A DNA stretch of 64,000 nt from Salinibaculum litoreum (GCA_009789175.1 CP046866.1:186001-250000); one strand, 5' to 3'. Positions 17,448-27,068 are shown, numbered from the stretch's first letter. The notes: generated by a model not told the origin, from the sequence alone. Numbers and translations: made by a program.

Positions 17448-18239
17448 ATGACACCGCCCGCTGACGACGAGTCTCCTGTTGATGACGGGACTCCGGCTGA
17501 CGAAGCCGACGACCCCCCTTCCGACGACCCTCCGGACAGTGACGCGTCTCCGGATGACTCCCCCGCCGATACTACACCCACCGGTGAGTCCGCTGGCGAT
17601 GACGCCCCCGTCAGCGACTCCCGGGAAGACGTTCGGTCGTCCGACGCCCCCACTGCGGACGCCCTGTCCGGTGATTCTCCCGCAGAAACCACTCCGGCCA
17701 CGTCAGAGCAGGGTAGGCCAGCAGCGCCGGCCGACGAGCAGCCGTCTCAGTCCCTCGATATCGAGGAATACACGACCGACCACCGGTCACTCTCGGCGAG
17801 CGTCCAGCTTATCTGGGCGCTCCGCGCTCTCGTCGGCGTCGCAATCATCAGCGCCGTCGCCGCGTTCCTCCTGCAGCGGTTCGACGTTCCGTTTTCGTAC
17901 GTGGGAATCGGTGCGCTCGGACTCGCTATCGTCGCGCTCGTCTGGGTGCATCTCCGGCATCGAATCTGGACCTACCGCGTTCGCGAGGACGCACTCTTCT
18001 TGGAGCGTGGCGTCGTGACCCGTGTGAACACCGTCGTGCCGTACGTCCGTATCCAGCACGTCGACACGCAGCGTGGCCCACTGGAGCGGGCGTTCGGACT
18101 GTCGACGCTCGTGGTCTATACCGCTGGCTCCCGCGGCGCTGACGTGTCGATACCCGGCCTGACGACCCACGAAGCCACAGACCTCCAGCAGCGTGTCAAA
18201 GACCTCGCAATCGAGACGGAAGGTGGTGACGCGCTGTGA
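17448..18239 (+). CDS. PH domain-containing membrane protein (YdbS-like) with acidic N-terminal tail
   Basis: 263 residues. Residues 1-115 are a low-complexity tail rich in Asp, Ser, Pro and Thr. Two TM helices follow (about 132-150 and 155-172), then one bacterial PH-like (bPH2) domain with RVREDALFLERGVVTRVNTVVPYVRIQHVDTQRGPLE. It overlaps the larger three-PH-domain protein by 4 nt (GTGA), the classic YdbS-YdbT pairing. Function of the pair is not well established; the bacterial counterparts are linked to membrane stress or acid resistance. Confidence 0.88.
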   Translation: MTPPADDESPVDDGTPADEADDPPSDDPPDSDASPDDSPADTTPTGESAGDDAPVSDSREDVRSSDAPTADALSGDSPAETTPATSEQGRPAAPADEQPSQSLDIEEYTTDHRSLSASVQLIWALRALVGVAIISAVAAFLLQRFDVPFSYVGIGALGLAIVALVWVHLRHRIWTYRVREDALFLERGVVTRVNTVVPYVRIQHVDTQRGPLERAFGLSTLVVYTAGSRGADVSIPGLTTHEATDLQQRVKDLAIETEGGDAL

Positions 18240-19684
18240 AACTCGACCCGCGAACGATTCCGTACCGACTGGTCTCCAACGGCCTCCGTATCGCGGGTAT
18301 TCTGCTGTTCAGCGTCGTCACCTCCGGCGGCGACGGCTTCGGTATCGCGGTACTGGTCGGACTGGTCGCCCTCGGTCTCTTGCTCACGGTCGGCTGGGAG
18401 TACGCGCGGTTCCAGCGCATCGACTACGAACTCACTCCGGACACCTTCGATGTCAGGTCGGGCGTGTTTTCGCGGCGCGAACGGGAGATTCCGTTCCATC
18501 GCATCCAGAACGTCGATATCGAACAGAACGTCGTCCACCGGCTGCTGGGCATCGCCGAGGTCCGTCTGGAGACGGCTGGCGGCGGCTCGACGGAGGCCCA
18601 ACTCCAGTACGTCAGCCGGACGGAAGCCGACCGCCTGCAGGATGTCATCAGCGACCGCAAGCGGGGTGCAACAGCCGGTGAAGAGTCGGACGCGGTCGCC
18701 GACGAGACGATTTTCGAACTCACGGACCGGGAACACATCATTCTCGGACTCGTCTCCGCTGACTTCCGGTTCCTGGGCTTTTTCTCGGTGTTGCTCCCGG
18801 TCATCGTTCCTCAAGTCGCCGGTGCGCTCGACCCCAGTACGCGGCTGTTGCTGTTGCTCGGGCCAGCCCTGGCGTTTGTTGCTCTCGTTGGATTCTGGCT
18901 CCTGAGTGGCTTCCTCCAGATTCTCCGGTACTACGACTTCACGCTCACACGGCACGGCGAGGAACTCCGCTACGAGCGAGGCCTCCTGCAGCGGTACACC
19001 GGGACAGTCCCGCTGTCGAAAGTCCAGACTGTCACCCTTCGTGAGAACGTCCTCGCACGGACGCTTGGATATGCCTCCCTCGTCATCCAGACTGCCGGCT
19101 ACGCACCTGGGCAAGGTGACTCCCAGGTCGAGTCAGCGGTCCCGATAGCGAAACGCGACCGCGCTGTCGCGCTGGCCCGCGAAATCGAGCCGTTCGGTGA
19201 CATCTCGTTCACTCGCCCACCCAAGCGGGCACGGTCGCGCTACGCTGCCCGATACACGCTCGCCTTGCTCGGACTGACGGGGCTGTTCTGGGTAGGTAAC
19301 AGTGTCACCGGTTGGCTACCGTTCTGGTACGCACCGCTGGCAGCGATACCCATCACCCCCGTCGCGGCACACCTCAAGTGGAAACACCTCGGCTACTACG
19401 TCGACGAGGAGTACGTCATCACTCGACGGGGCTTCTGGCGTCGCCAGACTATCGTTGTTCCCCACGACCGGGTCCAGACTGTCTTCAGCAGCCAGACCAT
19501 CTTCCAGCGCCGTCGCCACCTGGGGACTGTCACCGTCGACACCGCCGGCGGTGGCGGTATCGCAAGCGGCGACGCCGTCGCGCTGGATATCGACGCCACG
19601 ACTGCCGACCAACTGCGCGAGGACGTTGCCGGACGCCTCCAGCAGGCGCTTGGTGGACCCTCCTCTCAGAGTGCCAGCCCCTGA
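18236..19684 (+). CDS. PH domain-containing membrane protein (YdbT-like)
   Basis: 482 residues with a GTG start coupled to the upstream YdbS-like gene. Three repeats of a two-TM unit plus bPH2 domain are visible. The domain hallmarks recur: DVRSGVFSRREREIPFHRIQNVD, ELRYERGLLQRYTGTVPLSKVQTV and VITRRGFWRRQTIVVPHDRVQTV. The arrangement suggests an internally triplicated membrane scaffold. Its last 19 nt overlap the convergent ccdA-like gene. Confidence 0.9.
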   Translation: MKLDPRTIPYRLVSNGLRIAGILLFSVVTSGGDGFGIAVLVGLVALGLLLTVGWEYARFQRIDYELTPDTFDVRSGVFSRREREIPFHRIQNVDIEQNVVHRLLGIAEVRLETAGGGSTEAQLQYVSRTEADRLQDVISDRKRGATAGEESDAVADETIFELTDREHIILGLVSADFRFLGFFSVLLPVIVPQVAGALDPSTRLLLLLGPALAFVALVGFWLLSGFLQILRYYDFTLTRHGEELRYERGLLQRYTGTVPLSKVQTVTLRENVLARTLGYASLVIQTAGYAPGQGDSQVESAVPIAKRDRAVALAREIEPFGDISFTRPPKRARSRYAARYTLALLGLTGLFWVGNSVTGWLPFWYAPLAAIPITPVAAHLKWKHLGYYVDEEYVITRRGFWRRQTIVVPHDRVQTVFSSQTIFQRRRHLGTVTVDTAGGGGIASGDAVALDIDATTADQLREDVAGRLQQALGGPSSQSASP

Positions 19685-20367
19685 ATCCCATCGAAGACGA
19701 CAAAAAAGAAATACAGCTGGACGACGCCGGCAACGACCAGCATCCCGCCGGCGAAGCGGGTCACCTGCTGGCCCGACGCGGCGAGTCTATCGACCAGCGT
19801 GTCGCGGCCAAGAGCCGTCGCGAGCGTGACGAGGACCAAAAGCGAGACCATGCCTGCCGCGTACGCACCGAGAAGCGAGACAGCGTTGACCGGGTTCGCC
19901 AGCGCCAGCGAGACGAGGCCGATAAACAGCGGCCCGGTACACCCGGCCGCAGCAGCGGCGTAGACGACGCCAAAGCTGAAATAGCCGACCGGACCCGACC
20001 GCCGCTCGGGAAGCCTGATGCGAACCGACAGCCGGGAGAGACGGCCGGTGACCATCCCAGCCCCGAGAACGATGAGGACGACACCAGCGACCAGTTCGAG
20101 GACGGCGACGTTCCGAAGGACCCGCTCCCCGAGGACGAAGGCGATGGCCGCGAGGAGGGCAAAGACACTCAGCAACCCGAGACTGGTCACTGCTGCCACG
20201 ACCAGCCCGTGCAGGACTCGCTTGCCGAGTGTCTGGCTGGCCGTCCCATCGTCCTGTCCGAGAAAATACGCCACGTAACCGGGCAACAGCGGCAACGCAC
20301 AGGGTGCGAAAAACGTCGCCGTCCCGAGACTGAATGCGAAGCCGAGTTCGACTGCACTCCCGGTCAC
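19666..20367 (-). CDS. CcdA-like thiol-disulfide transport protein
   Basis: 233 residues, six TM helices. CcdA/DsbD-type proteins carry electrons from cytoplasmic thioredoxin across the membrane. Both redox cysteines are visible: one in FFAPCALPLLPGY near the N-terminus and one in AAGCTGPLFIG in the fourth helix. GTG start at 20367; no in-frame ATG is available. It lies 31 nt after a TlpA-like gene on the same strand, forming a donor-acceptor pair, and overlaps the upstream convergent PH gene by 19 nt. Confidence 0.9.
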   Translation of the reverse strand: MTGSAVELGFAFSLGTATFFAPCALPLLPGYVAYFLGQDDGTASQTLGKRVLHGLVVAAVTSLGLLSVFALLAAIAFVLGERVLRNVAVLELVAGVVLIVLGAGMVTGRLSRLSVRIRLPERRSGPVGYFSFGVVYAAAAAGCTGPLFIGLVSLALANPVNAVSLLGAYAAGMVSLLVLVTLATALGRDTLVDRLAASGQQVTRFAGGMLVVAGVVQLYFFFVVFDGIQGLAL

Positions 20368-20398
20368 TGCGCGCTCCCCCGTCGACTGCTGTCCTGGC

Positions 20399-20917
20399 TC
20401 ATCGTATCGCCTCTATCTCTTCGGTGATTGTCCCGGCGGCTGCCAGCCCGGTGTGTCGCCAGACCTCCGCTCCGTCGGCGTCGAGGAGTACCTTCGTGGG
20501 AATGTCATCGACGTCATACGCCTGGAAGGCCTGAAACGTCGGGTCCGAGGTCACCGGCCAGTTCCCATCGTAGTCCTCCCAGAACGCGGTGATTGCCTCG
20601 GTGTCGTCCTCTCTGGTAATCGATACGAGGTGGAGGTCGGGAAACTCCTCGCTGACGGCCCGTAGCTCTGCCATCTGTGGTTTACATGGGGCACACCAGG
20701 TCGCGAAGAAATCGACCAGCGCCGCCTCGCCGTTCGGTCTGACAGGCACTTCTCCGCCGGGTGACCCCTGCGCTTCGACGGCATCCAGCGCAAGCGTCTC
20801 GGCGGTGTCTGCGGTGTCGCTCCCTCCGGTGTCCGCCAGCGGATTCACACTCGAACAGCCGGCCAGCCCTGCCGCTGCCGTGAGGCCCAGGAGATACTGC
20901 CGGCGAGAGCGGGTCAT
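20399..20917 (-). CDS. TlpA-like thioredoxin-fold lipoprotein (Tat-exported)
   Basis: 172 residues from the ATG at 20917. N-terminus MTRSRRQYLLGLTAAAGLAGC is a twin-arginine signal ending in a lipobox, so the protein is anchored outside the membrane. The thioredoxin fold has a CxxC active site, TWCAPCKPQ, and the cis-Pro region DDIPTKVLLD. It probably accepts electrons from the CcdA-like protein encoded just downstream and reduces extracytoplasmic disulfides or metalloprotein thiols. A second TlpA/CcdA pair lies at 51459-52669. Confidence 0.92.
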   Translation of the reverse strand: MTRSRRQYLLGLTAAAGLAGCSSVNPLADTGGSDTADTAETLALDAVEAQGSPGGEVPVRPNGEAALVDFFATWCAPCKPQMAELRAVSEEFPDLHLVSITREDDTEAITAFWEDYDGNWPVTSDPTFQAFQAYDVDDIPTKVLLDADGAEVWRHTGLAAAGTITEEIEAIR

Positions 20918-21120
20918 ACAGTCCGTGACGGGAGCGGTGCTCAAATTCACACGGCGGGTGTGACAGTTTGTCGCACAACCACTCCCACACCATCCTCCTG
21001 GCCTGAGCAGCGAGCAACCACCAGCCGTCTGTCGGTGCTATCAAACACTCCGGAGGCTCCTGCGCCACTTTTCGGGTCGTGGGCGGTACTGTTTTCCCGC
21101 GTAGGTGTGTCCACGCTGCT

Positions 21121-21732
21121 ATGGTCGACCGGCAACGGATGTGGCAGTACACGGGGATACTCACAGTTATCGTGACGCTTCTCGGGGTGCTGTCTGCGAC
21201 GCTGGTTTCGCCTGCTTTCCGGTGGCAGGGCAACGCCCTCTCGGACCTCGGTGTGGCGGCGACTGCAGCGGGAACGCCGCTGACTGTCGCCCTGTTCAAC
21301 GGTGGACTCATCCTCGGTGGGCTTTTGGGGCTGGTATTTGCGGCGTATCTCATTCGACAGGCAGACCAGCACCTGCTCGGTGTGTTCTTCGCGCTGACGG
21401 TTGTCCTGATGGGGCTTGTCGGCGTCTTCCCACAGGACCAGTCCGCACACGTCCCCGTTGCATCGGGGTTTTACCTGTGTATCACGCTGACGCTGTGGCT
21501 AGATAGCGGGTTGCGATTCCGCGAGGGGTGGCATCTGCGTGGGGCCGTCGCTGCACTTCTCGGGGGTATCAATATCGGCGGACTCGTCGTCTGGGGCCTG
21601 ACCGGAGCAGTGTCCAGGCCAGGGATTGCAATCCCGGAAATCGTCGGCGCGCTCGCCTTCGGAACGTGGGCAGCACTCGTCTCACTCGACTCCCTCCCCG
21701 TGTCATCGACGGCGACGAACGCAGGCATATAA
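21121..21732 (+). CDS. DUF998-family membrane protein
   Basis: 203 residues, about six TM helices (at residues ~10-30, 55-75, 80-97, 105-125, 135-160, 168-190). The motif FRWQGNALSDLG after the first helix and the GVFPQDQSAHVPVASGFY segment are typical of DUF998 proteins. Function unknown. The last codons contain the TATA box of the next gene, so the two are separate transcripts. Confidence 0.8.
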   Translation: MVDRQRMWQYTGILTVIVTLLGVLSATLVSPAFRWQGNALSDLGVAATAAGTPLTVALFNGGLILGGLLGLVFAAYLIRQADQHLLGVFFALTVVLMGLVGVFPQDQSAHVPVASGFYLCITLTLWLDSGLRFREGWHLRGAVAALLGGINIGGLVVWGLTGAVSRPGIAIPEIVGALAFGTWAALVSLDSLPVSSTATNAGI

Positions 21733-21733
21733 G
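21725..21733 (+). promoter_or_regulatory. TATA box for the second ABC-2 exporter
   Basis: GCATATAAG overlaps the stop codon of the DUF998 gene and lies 27 nt before the ATG at 21760. It is a strong leaderless promoter. Confidence 0.6.
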
Positions 21734-21759
21734 TTCGTGGCAACCGATAGCACGGCTGA

Positions 21760-22503
21760 ATGCCAGCTGTCGAGACTGATGGGTTGACCAAGCGCTACGG
21801 TGACGTGGTCGCGCTGGATAAACTCTCGTTGACTGTCGACGACGGCGAACTGTTCGGGTTGCTCGGTCCCAACGGGTCGGGCAAAACCACGACTATCGAA
21901 ATCCTCACTGGCCAGCGCGAGCCGACTGCCGGGTCGGCGTCAGTGCTGGGGCGGGACCCGGTGGCTGACCCACTCGCGGTGCGGCAGGCGGTGGGTATTC
22001 TCCCCGAACGGGAGGACCCGCCGAGCTTTCTCACACCGCGGGAGTATCTCCAGTTCGTCGGCGACGTGCGGGACATCGAGGACGTGGACGACCGTATCGA
22101 ACGATGGGCGCGCAAACTGGAGTTCCGTGGCGTGCTGGACACTCTCTCCGGTGACCTCTCGGAGGGGGAACGCCAGCGGGTGATGCTCTCACAGACGTTC
22201 ATCCACGAACCCGAACTCGTCTTTATCGACGAACCGCTCGTCAATCTCGACCCCCTGATGCAAGAGAAGGTCAAGCGACACCTCTCCGAGTACTGTGCCC
22301 AGGGCAACACGCTCTTTCTCTCGACGCATTTCATGGCCGTCGCCGAGGAACTCTGCACGCAGGTGGGCATCATCGCCGACGGCCAACTCGTCGCCACGCG
22401 GGACACCCGCGAGTTCGACGAGGGAGAACTCCTGGAAACCTTCGCCGAGACCGTCGACTCCGAGAGTGTTCCGTCACAGCCGATGGAGGTGACCGACGAG
22501 TGA
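21760..22503 (+). CDS. ABC-2 type exporter ATP-binding protein
   Basis: 247 residues. Walker A GPNGSGKTTT, signature LSGDLSEGERQRVMLS (LSEGE variant of LSGGQ), Walker B LVFIDEPLVNLDP and switch His in LSTHFMAVAE. The D-loop reads VNLDPLM. Followed after 49 nt by a large integral membrane protein that is its likely permease. Substrate unknown. Confidence 0.93.
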   Translation: MPAVETDGLTKRYGDVVALDKLSLTVDDGELFGLLGPNGSGKTTTIEILTGQREPTAGSASVLGRDPVADPLAVRQAVGILPEREDPPSFLTPREYLQFVGDVRDIEDVDDRIERWARKLEFRGVLDTLSGDLSEGERQRVMLSQTFIHEPELVFIDEPLVNLDPLMQEKVKRHLSEYCAQGNTLFLSTHFMAVAEELCTQVGIIADGQLVATRDTREFDEGELLETFAETVDSESVPSQPMEVTDE

Positions 22504-22552
22504 CAACTCCGACCGACAGCATACGTTCCCTCGTGGGAGAGAGGTGGCAGGG

Positions 22553-23956
22553 ATGAAGCTGTTCCGGCGCATGCTTCGCGAGGAGTACCGCCTGCACACC
22601 GACCTGTTCGGGCCGACCCGGTTCCTCGCCTTCCCGCTGTTTATCGCCGCAATCGTCGGTGGGGGTGTCTATCTCCTGCAGTTGACGGGCACGTCGATGG
22701 GTGCTATCGTCGCCGGGTTACACGCGCTGGTGGTCTTTTTCGGGTTGCAGGTCGGGACGCTCGGGCTGGTCGGTCGGGACGCTGCCCGGGACCTGCTGGG
22801 CGACGTAACACTGCTCGTCTTTTCGGCGCGGACTCTGCCAATCACCTGGCGGCGGTTGCTCGGGACTTTCCTGCTGAAAGACCTCGTCTACTACGCGGCC
22901 TTTTTCCTGACGCCGCTGGTGGTCGGATTTCTCCCCGCCGCTGCCCTCGATGGATTCGCCGTCTGGCGGGCCGGCTTGCTGTGGGTAACGCTGCTCGGGA
23001 CCTTCGCGCTCGGGGCTGCCGGGAGCCTCGCGCTGGTCGCGCTTGGGACCCGGAGTACCCCCGCGCTGGTCGCGGTGGTGGCTGCACTCGCCGGGCTGGC
23101 GGTGTTGAGGACCGCCGATATCGTTGCGCTGACGCCGTATGCGTTCTACGGCGACCCGACGGCCGAGACGGGGCTGCTGGCGCTGGTTCCGCTCGTGTTG
23201 GCAGCCGTCGCCGGACCGTTGCTGTTCGAGCCGGCGGCGGGGAGTTCGACCCGCCGCGTTCGGACGGACCGGTATCGCTCACTCCAGCGAGTCCCGGGTG
23301 TCGACGAACTGACTGCCCGGCCGCTGCTGGAAGTCGTCCGCTCCAGCGGGTCAGTCTGGAAGGTGGCCTTCTCGCTTGGCGTGCTCTTTGGCGTCGCGGC
23401 GCTGTTGCTGGACCGCGTCGTCGCCGCGACCGGTATCCAGCCCTCCGCGGGCATCGCCTTCGGAACGTTGCTCGGACTTGGGACGTTCACCACCTACAAC
23501 TGGGTAACACAGTTCGACGACCCGCGCGAGTACCTCCGGTACCCGGCGGGAATGGACGCCGTCTTCAGAGCGAAGTTCCGTGCCCACCTTCTGCTTGCGG
23601 TCCCTACCGGCTTGGGGTATCTGGCAGTCGCTGCGCTGTGGTATCCCGTTGCCGACCTGCTGGTCGGGGTCGTCGTCTTCCCGCTTGTGGCAGTGTACGT
23701 CTACGGCCTGACTGCGTATCTGACGGGGCTGTCGGCGAACGAGCTCCTGTTCGATACGCCGCTGTTTGCTGCATTCGGTGGCGGGCTGGCGCTGCTCGCC
23801 GTGCCACTGCTGGTCGCTGCGCTGGCTGCCGGGACGGCCCCGGTCCTCGCCACGGGCACTGCAGTCGGCCTCGCCGTCGCGTTCGCGCTCGTCGGTCTCG
23901 TCCTGTCCCGGCGGGCAGGTTCACGGTGGGAACAGCGGTTGCGGACGGGAGCGTGA
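22553..23956 (+). CDS. Integral membrane protein, probable ABC exporter permease
   Basis: 467 residues with about 10-12 hydrophobic helices spread over the length. Starts MKLFRRMLREEYRLHTDLFG, where an amphipathic N-terminus precedes TM1 (about 22-45). An in-frame GTG lies 9 nt upstream, but the ATG is preferred. It lacks recognisable motifs beyond its hydrophobic pattern. Assignment as permease comes from its position after the ATPase. GC-rich, with Leu/Ala/Val/Gly helices. Confidence 0.8.
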   Translation: MKLFRRMLREEYRLHTDLFGPTRFLAFPLFIAAIVGGGVYLLQLTGTSMGAIVAGLHALVVFFGLQVGTLGLVGRDAARDLLGDVTLLVFSARTLPITWRRLLGTFLLKDLVYYAAFFLTPLVVGFLPAAALDGFAVWRAGLLWVTLLGTFALGAAGSLALVALGTRSTPALVAVVAALAGLAVLRTADIVALTPYAFYGDPTAETGLLALVPLVLAAVAGPLLFEPAAGSSTRRVRTDRYRSLQRVPGVDELTARPLLEVVRSSGSVWKVAFSLGVLFGVAALLLDRVVAATGIQPSAGIAFGTLLGLGTFTTYNWVTQFDDPREYLRYPAGMDAVFRAKFRAHLLLAVPTGLGYLAVAALWYPVADLLVGVVVFPLVAVYVYGLTAYLTGLSANELLFDTPLFAAFGGGLALLAVPLLVAALAAGTAPVLATGTAVGLAVAFALVGLVLSRRAGSRWEQRLRTGA

Positions 23957-24050
23957 GCAGAAACCTTTTGTTCGGGGTCGCGAAACTGTGGTATCGAACG
24001 ATGAAGACGCCCGATGTGGTCCGACGAGTGTCTCGGGCGGGAGCGCCGAG

Positions 24051-25418
24051 ATGACGCCAACGGGACCGATACGCGCACTTGTCGTCGACGACAGCGAGTT
24101 TTTTGCGGAGATGACTGCGTCGACGCTGACCGAGGAACACGATATCGAGGCGACCTACGAGACTAGCGCCGAGGACGCCCTCGACTGGCTCGAAGAGACC
24201 GATGTCGACTGTATCGTCAGTGACTACGAGATGCCGGGAATGGACGGGCTGACCTTCCTCAGTCGTGTTCAGGAACGCTACGACGACCTCCCCTTTATTC
24301 TCCTGACCGGCCGTGGCGACGAAGAGGTCGCCAGCGAAGCCATCGCTTCCGGCGTGGCCGATTATCTCCTGAAACTGGAGGTTGTCGAAGACGAGCAATA
24401 CGAGCGTCTCGCCAACCGAATCGAGGGCGTTGTCAGCCAGCAACAGACCCAGAAAAAGTACGAACACCTCATCGAGAACTCACCGGACGGTATCGCACAC
24501 GTCACCGAGTCGGGACAGATTCTGGCAGTGAACCCGGCCCTGGCCGAGCGCCTCGGCGTCGACAGCGAGTCACTCGTCGGTTCGCACCTGCCGGATGTCT
24601 TCGACGACGAGGTCGGCAGGCAACGTCTCGACGCTGGCCGACGCGTCGTCGAGACCGGCGAAACAGAGCGCACAGAGGACAGCTACGGTGGCCGCCACTT
24701 CCACAATATCTTCGTCCCGGTCGAGACCCGCAGTGCGCACGACTCCTTTCAGCTCATCTCGCGTGATATCACGGAACGCCGGGAGCGCGAGGAGGAACTG
24801 GAGCGGCAAAACGACCGCCTGGAGAGTTTCGCCAGTGTCGTCAGTCACGACCTCCGGAACCCGCTCAACGTCGCCCAGAGCTCCGTCGAACTGCTGAAAG
24901 ACGAGGCCGAAAGCGACCACGTCGACCGCATCGACCGCTCGCTGGTTCGGATGGCCGACATCATTGAGGACGTGCTGACACTGGCCAGACAGGGCGAAAC
25001 CGTCGACTCCCCGTCGCCGGTCGCCCTCGAAACGATGGCCCGCGACGCGTGGTCCTACATCGATGCGGGTGCGGTCGACCTCGTGGTCGAGACAGACAGA
25101 CGAATCGAGGCCGACGCTAGCCGCCTGAAAGACCTGCTTGGCAATCTCTATCGGAATGCCATCGAACACGGCGAGGCAGAGGTCATCACTGTTGGCGCGC
25201 TCGATACCGGCTTTTTCGTCGCCGATGACGGCTCGGGCATCGCCGAGACGGACCGGGACGATATCTTCGATGCCGGTTACTCGACCGCTCGACAGGGTAC
25301 CGGTCTCGGATTGGTCATCGTCGAGGAGATAGCCGCCGCCCACGGGTGGGAGGTCGCCGTCACCGATAGCGAGACGGGCGGTGCTCGCTTCGAAGTCACC
25401 GGCGTCTCGGCCCGCTGA
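24051..25418 (+). CDS. Receiver-PAS-histidine kinase hybrid (soluble)
   Basis: 455 residues. N-terminal CheY-like receiver (residues 7-120; acidic D13-D14, phospho-acceptor D58 in IVSDYEMPGMDG, Lys in DYLLKLEV). A PAS domain (about 138-250) starts YEHLIENSPDGIAHV. The HisKA box is FASVVSHDLRNPLN with the phospho-His, and the HATPase has NLYRNAIEHG, DDGSGI and GTGLGLVIVEEI. No TM segment, so it senses an internal signal or takes phosphate from another kinase. An in-frame GTG about 60 nt upstream is possible; the ATG at 24051 is adopted since the receiver fold begins there. No cognate regulator is adjacent. Confidence 0.93.
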   Translation: MTPTGPIRALVVDDSEFFAEMTASTLTEEHDIEATYETSAEDALDWLEETDVDCIVSDYEMPGMDGLTFLSRVQERYDDLPFILLTGRGDEEVASEAIASGVADYLLKLEVVEDEQYERLANRIEGVVSQQQTQKKYEHLIENSPDGIAHVTESGQILAVNPALAERLGVDSESLVGSHLPDVFDDEVGRQRLDAGRRVVETGETERTEDSYGGRHFHNIFVPVETRSAHDSFQLISRDITERREREEELERQNDRLESFASVVSHDLRNPLNVAQSSVELLKDEAESDHVDRIDRSLVRMADIIEDVLTLARQGETVDSPSPVALETMARDAWSYIDAGAVDLVVETDRRIEADASRLKDLLGNLYRNAIEHGEAEVITVGALDTGFFVADDGSGIAETDRDDIFDAGYSTARQGTGLGLVIVEEIAAAHGWEVAVTDSETGGARFEVTGVSAR

Positions 25419-25527
25419 CCACAACTTCTCTGCTCGGCACGTTTGCAGATGCATACGATGCAAACACTCGACAATCAGGCCGACGGCGACCGTCGGGGTT
25501 ATGTCGTTGCTGTCCAACCATCTCGCG

Positions 25528-26322
25528 ATGGCACACAACGGTGCGGTGGTCGACCTCGACGGGACGGTCTATCGCGGTGACCGCCTCGTTCCGGGCGCAG
25601 GAGACGGCATCGACAGATTGCGGGGTGCTGGTCTCTCGGTCATGTTCGTCTCGAACAATCCGACGCGCAGCGGCCGGGAGTACATCGAGCGCCTCTCCGG
25701 GTTCGGTGTCGACGCCCGACCGGGCGAGGCAATTTCCGCTGGCGACGCAGCGGTCGAATACCTCCGCGCAAATCATCCCGACGATGATGTACTGCTCGTC
25801 GGGGCCCAGGGACTGTATGACCAGCTCGTCGATGCCGACATCTCTGTGACCGATGACCCTACTGTGACGGACGTTGTTCTCGGTTCGTGGACGCGGGAGT
25901 TCGATTACGAGGACCTGAATGCAGCGTTGCAGGCTGTCGATGACTCGACGGCGTTTCTGGGGACCGACCCCGACCGCACCTTCCCCCGCGAGGACGACCG
26001 TGTCGAACCGGGGTCGGGCGCTATCATCGGCGCACTCGCCGAGACTGTGGGCCGTGAGCCGGACGCGATGCTCGGGAAGCCGTCGGAGCATATGGCCAGT
26101 CTCGTGACGGAGCGACTCGGCGAGGACCCGGCTGAGTGTCTCGTCGTGGGCGACCGCCTCAGTACCGACCTCCTGCTCGGCGAACGTGTCGGCATGACGA
26201 CCGTCCTCGTTCTCTCCGGAGTCAGTGACCGGTCGGACGTTGCGGCCAGTGATGTCGACCCGGACTACGTCGTCGACAGCCTCGCCGATGTCGAGGCCGT
26301 TCTCGACGGCGCTGACTCCTGA
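25528..26322 (+). CDS. HAD-superfamily IIA phosphatase (NagD / p-nitrophenylphosphatase-like)
   Basis: 264 residues. Haloacid dehalogenase motif I is VVDLDGTVYRGD, motif II VMFVSNNPTRSGREY, motif III Lys in MLGKPSEHM, and motif IV VVGDRLSTDLLLGERVG. The C2A cap lies between motifs II and III. It dephosphorylates small phosphoesters, probably sugar phosphates or phosphoglycolate. The start at 25528 matches the family's usual N-terminus; an ATG at 25501 would add nine residues. No linked genes. Confidence 0.93.
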   Translation: MAHNGAVVDLDGTVYRGDRLVPGAGDGIDRLRGAGLSVMFVSNNPTRSGREYIERLSGFGVDARPGEAISAGDAAVEYLRANHPDDDVLLVGAQGLYDQLVDADISVTDDPTVTDVVLGSWTREFDYEDLNAALQAVDDSTAFLGTDPDRTFPREDDRVEPGSGAIIGALAETVGREPDAMLGKPSEHMASLVTERLGEDPAECLVVGDRLSTDLLLGERVGMTTVLVLSGVSDRSDVAASDVDPDYVVDSLADVEAVLDGADS

Positions 26323-26426
26323 CCGCCGTCGAACATACCACATCTCAGACCTGACCATACACTTTCATTGATACTTTTGCCAACAGCCACGTTAGTTGCT
26401 ATCGCGCCACACGCGCACGAGATACC

Positions 26427-27020
26427 ATGGCTAAAGACATCCTGATGATCGTCGGCGACTTCGGCGAGGACTACGAGATTATGGTACCGTTCCAGGCCCT
26501 CCAGATGGTCGGCCACAGCGTCGATGCAGTCTGTCCGGAGAGGGAGAGCGGCGAGGTCTGCAAGACGGCGATTCACGACTTCCGCGGTGACCAGACCTAC
26601 CTCGAAGAGCGCGGACACGACTTCGAGTTGAACGCGACGATGGCGGAGGTCGACCCCGCTGATTACGATGCCCTTGTCGTTCCCGGTGGGCGCGCACCCG
26701 AGTACCTCCGGACGTACGAGTCGGTCATCGAGACGGTCCAGCACTTCTTCGAGGCTGACAAACCCGTCGCGGCACTGTGTCACGGGCCACAGATTCTGGC
26801 TGCCGCTGACGTACTGGAGGGCTACGAGATGACCGCCTACCCCGCAGTTCGCGCCGAATGCGAGGCTGCGGGCTGTTCGTGGGTCGATGATGTCGTCCGT
26901 GACGGGAACCTCGTTACGGGCCAGGCGTGGCCGGACCACGACGAGTGGCTCGCGGAGTTTTTGGACCTGCTGGGGACTGACATCGAACACGGGCCGGTCG
27001 CAGCGGCGAGTGATGACTGA
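26427..27020 (+). CDS. DJ-1/PfpI family protein
   Basis: 197 residues, flavodoxin-like fold. The nucleophile-elbow Cys is in AALCHGPQILAAADV, preceded by YDALVVPGGRAPEYLR and followed by the YPAVRAECEAAG segment. Members are glyoxalase/deglycase-like enzymes or proteases of the PfpI type. The acidic residue N-terminal to the elbow (E in FGEDYEIM) is present. No signal peptide. Monocistronic. Confidence 0.93.
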   Translation: MAKDILMIVGDFGEDYEIMVPFQALQMVGHSVDAVCPERESGEVCKTAIHDFRGDQTYLEERGHDFELNATMAEVDPADYDALVVPGGRAPEYLRTYESVIETVQHFFEADKPVAALCHGPQILAAADVLEGYEMTAYPAVRAECEAAGCSWVDDVVRDGNLVTGQAWPDHDEWLAEFLDLLGTDIEHGPVAAASDD

Positions 27021-27059
27021 ATAAACACCCAACAACTCGTATTGTTTCTTAATGTGGCT

Positions 27060-27068
27060 GGTTTTTAG
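27060..27068 (+). promoter_or_regulatory. TATA box for the MTH865-like gene
   Basis: GGTTTTTAG lies about 28 nt before the ATG at 27093 (leaderless). Confidence 0.5.

Noticed and set aside
17324-17701. Long N-terminal extension of the macro-domain protein
   Set aside because: It reads through the acidic tail of the divergent PH gene and is Ser/Gly-rich with no fold; the ATG at 17323 begins exactly at the macro domain.
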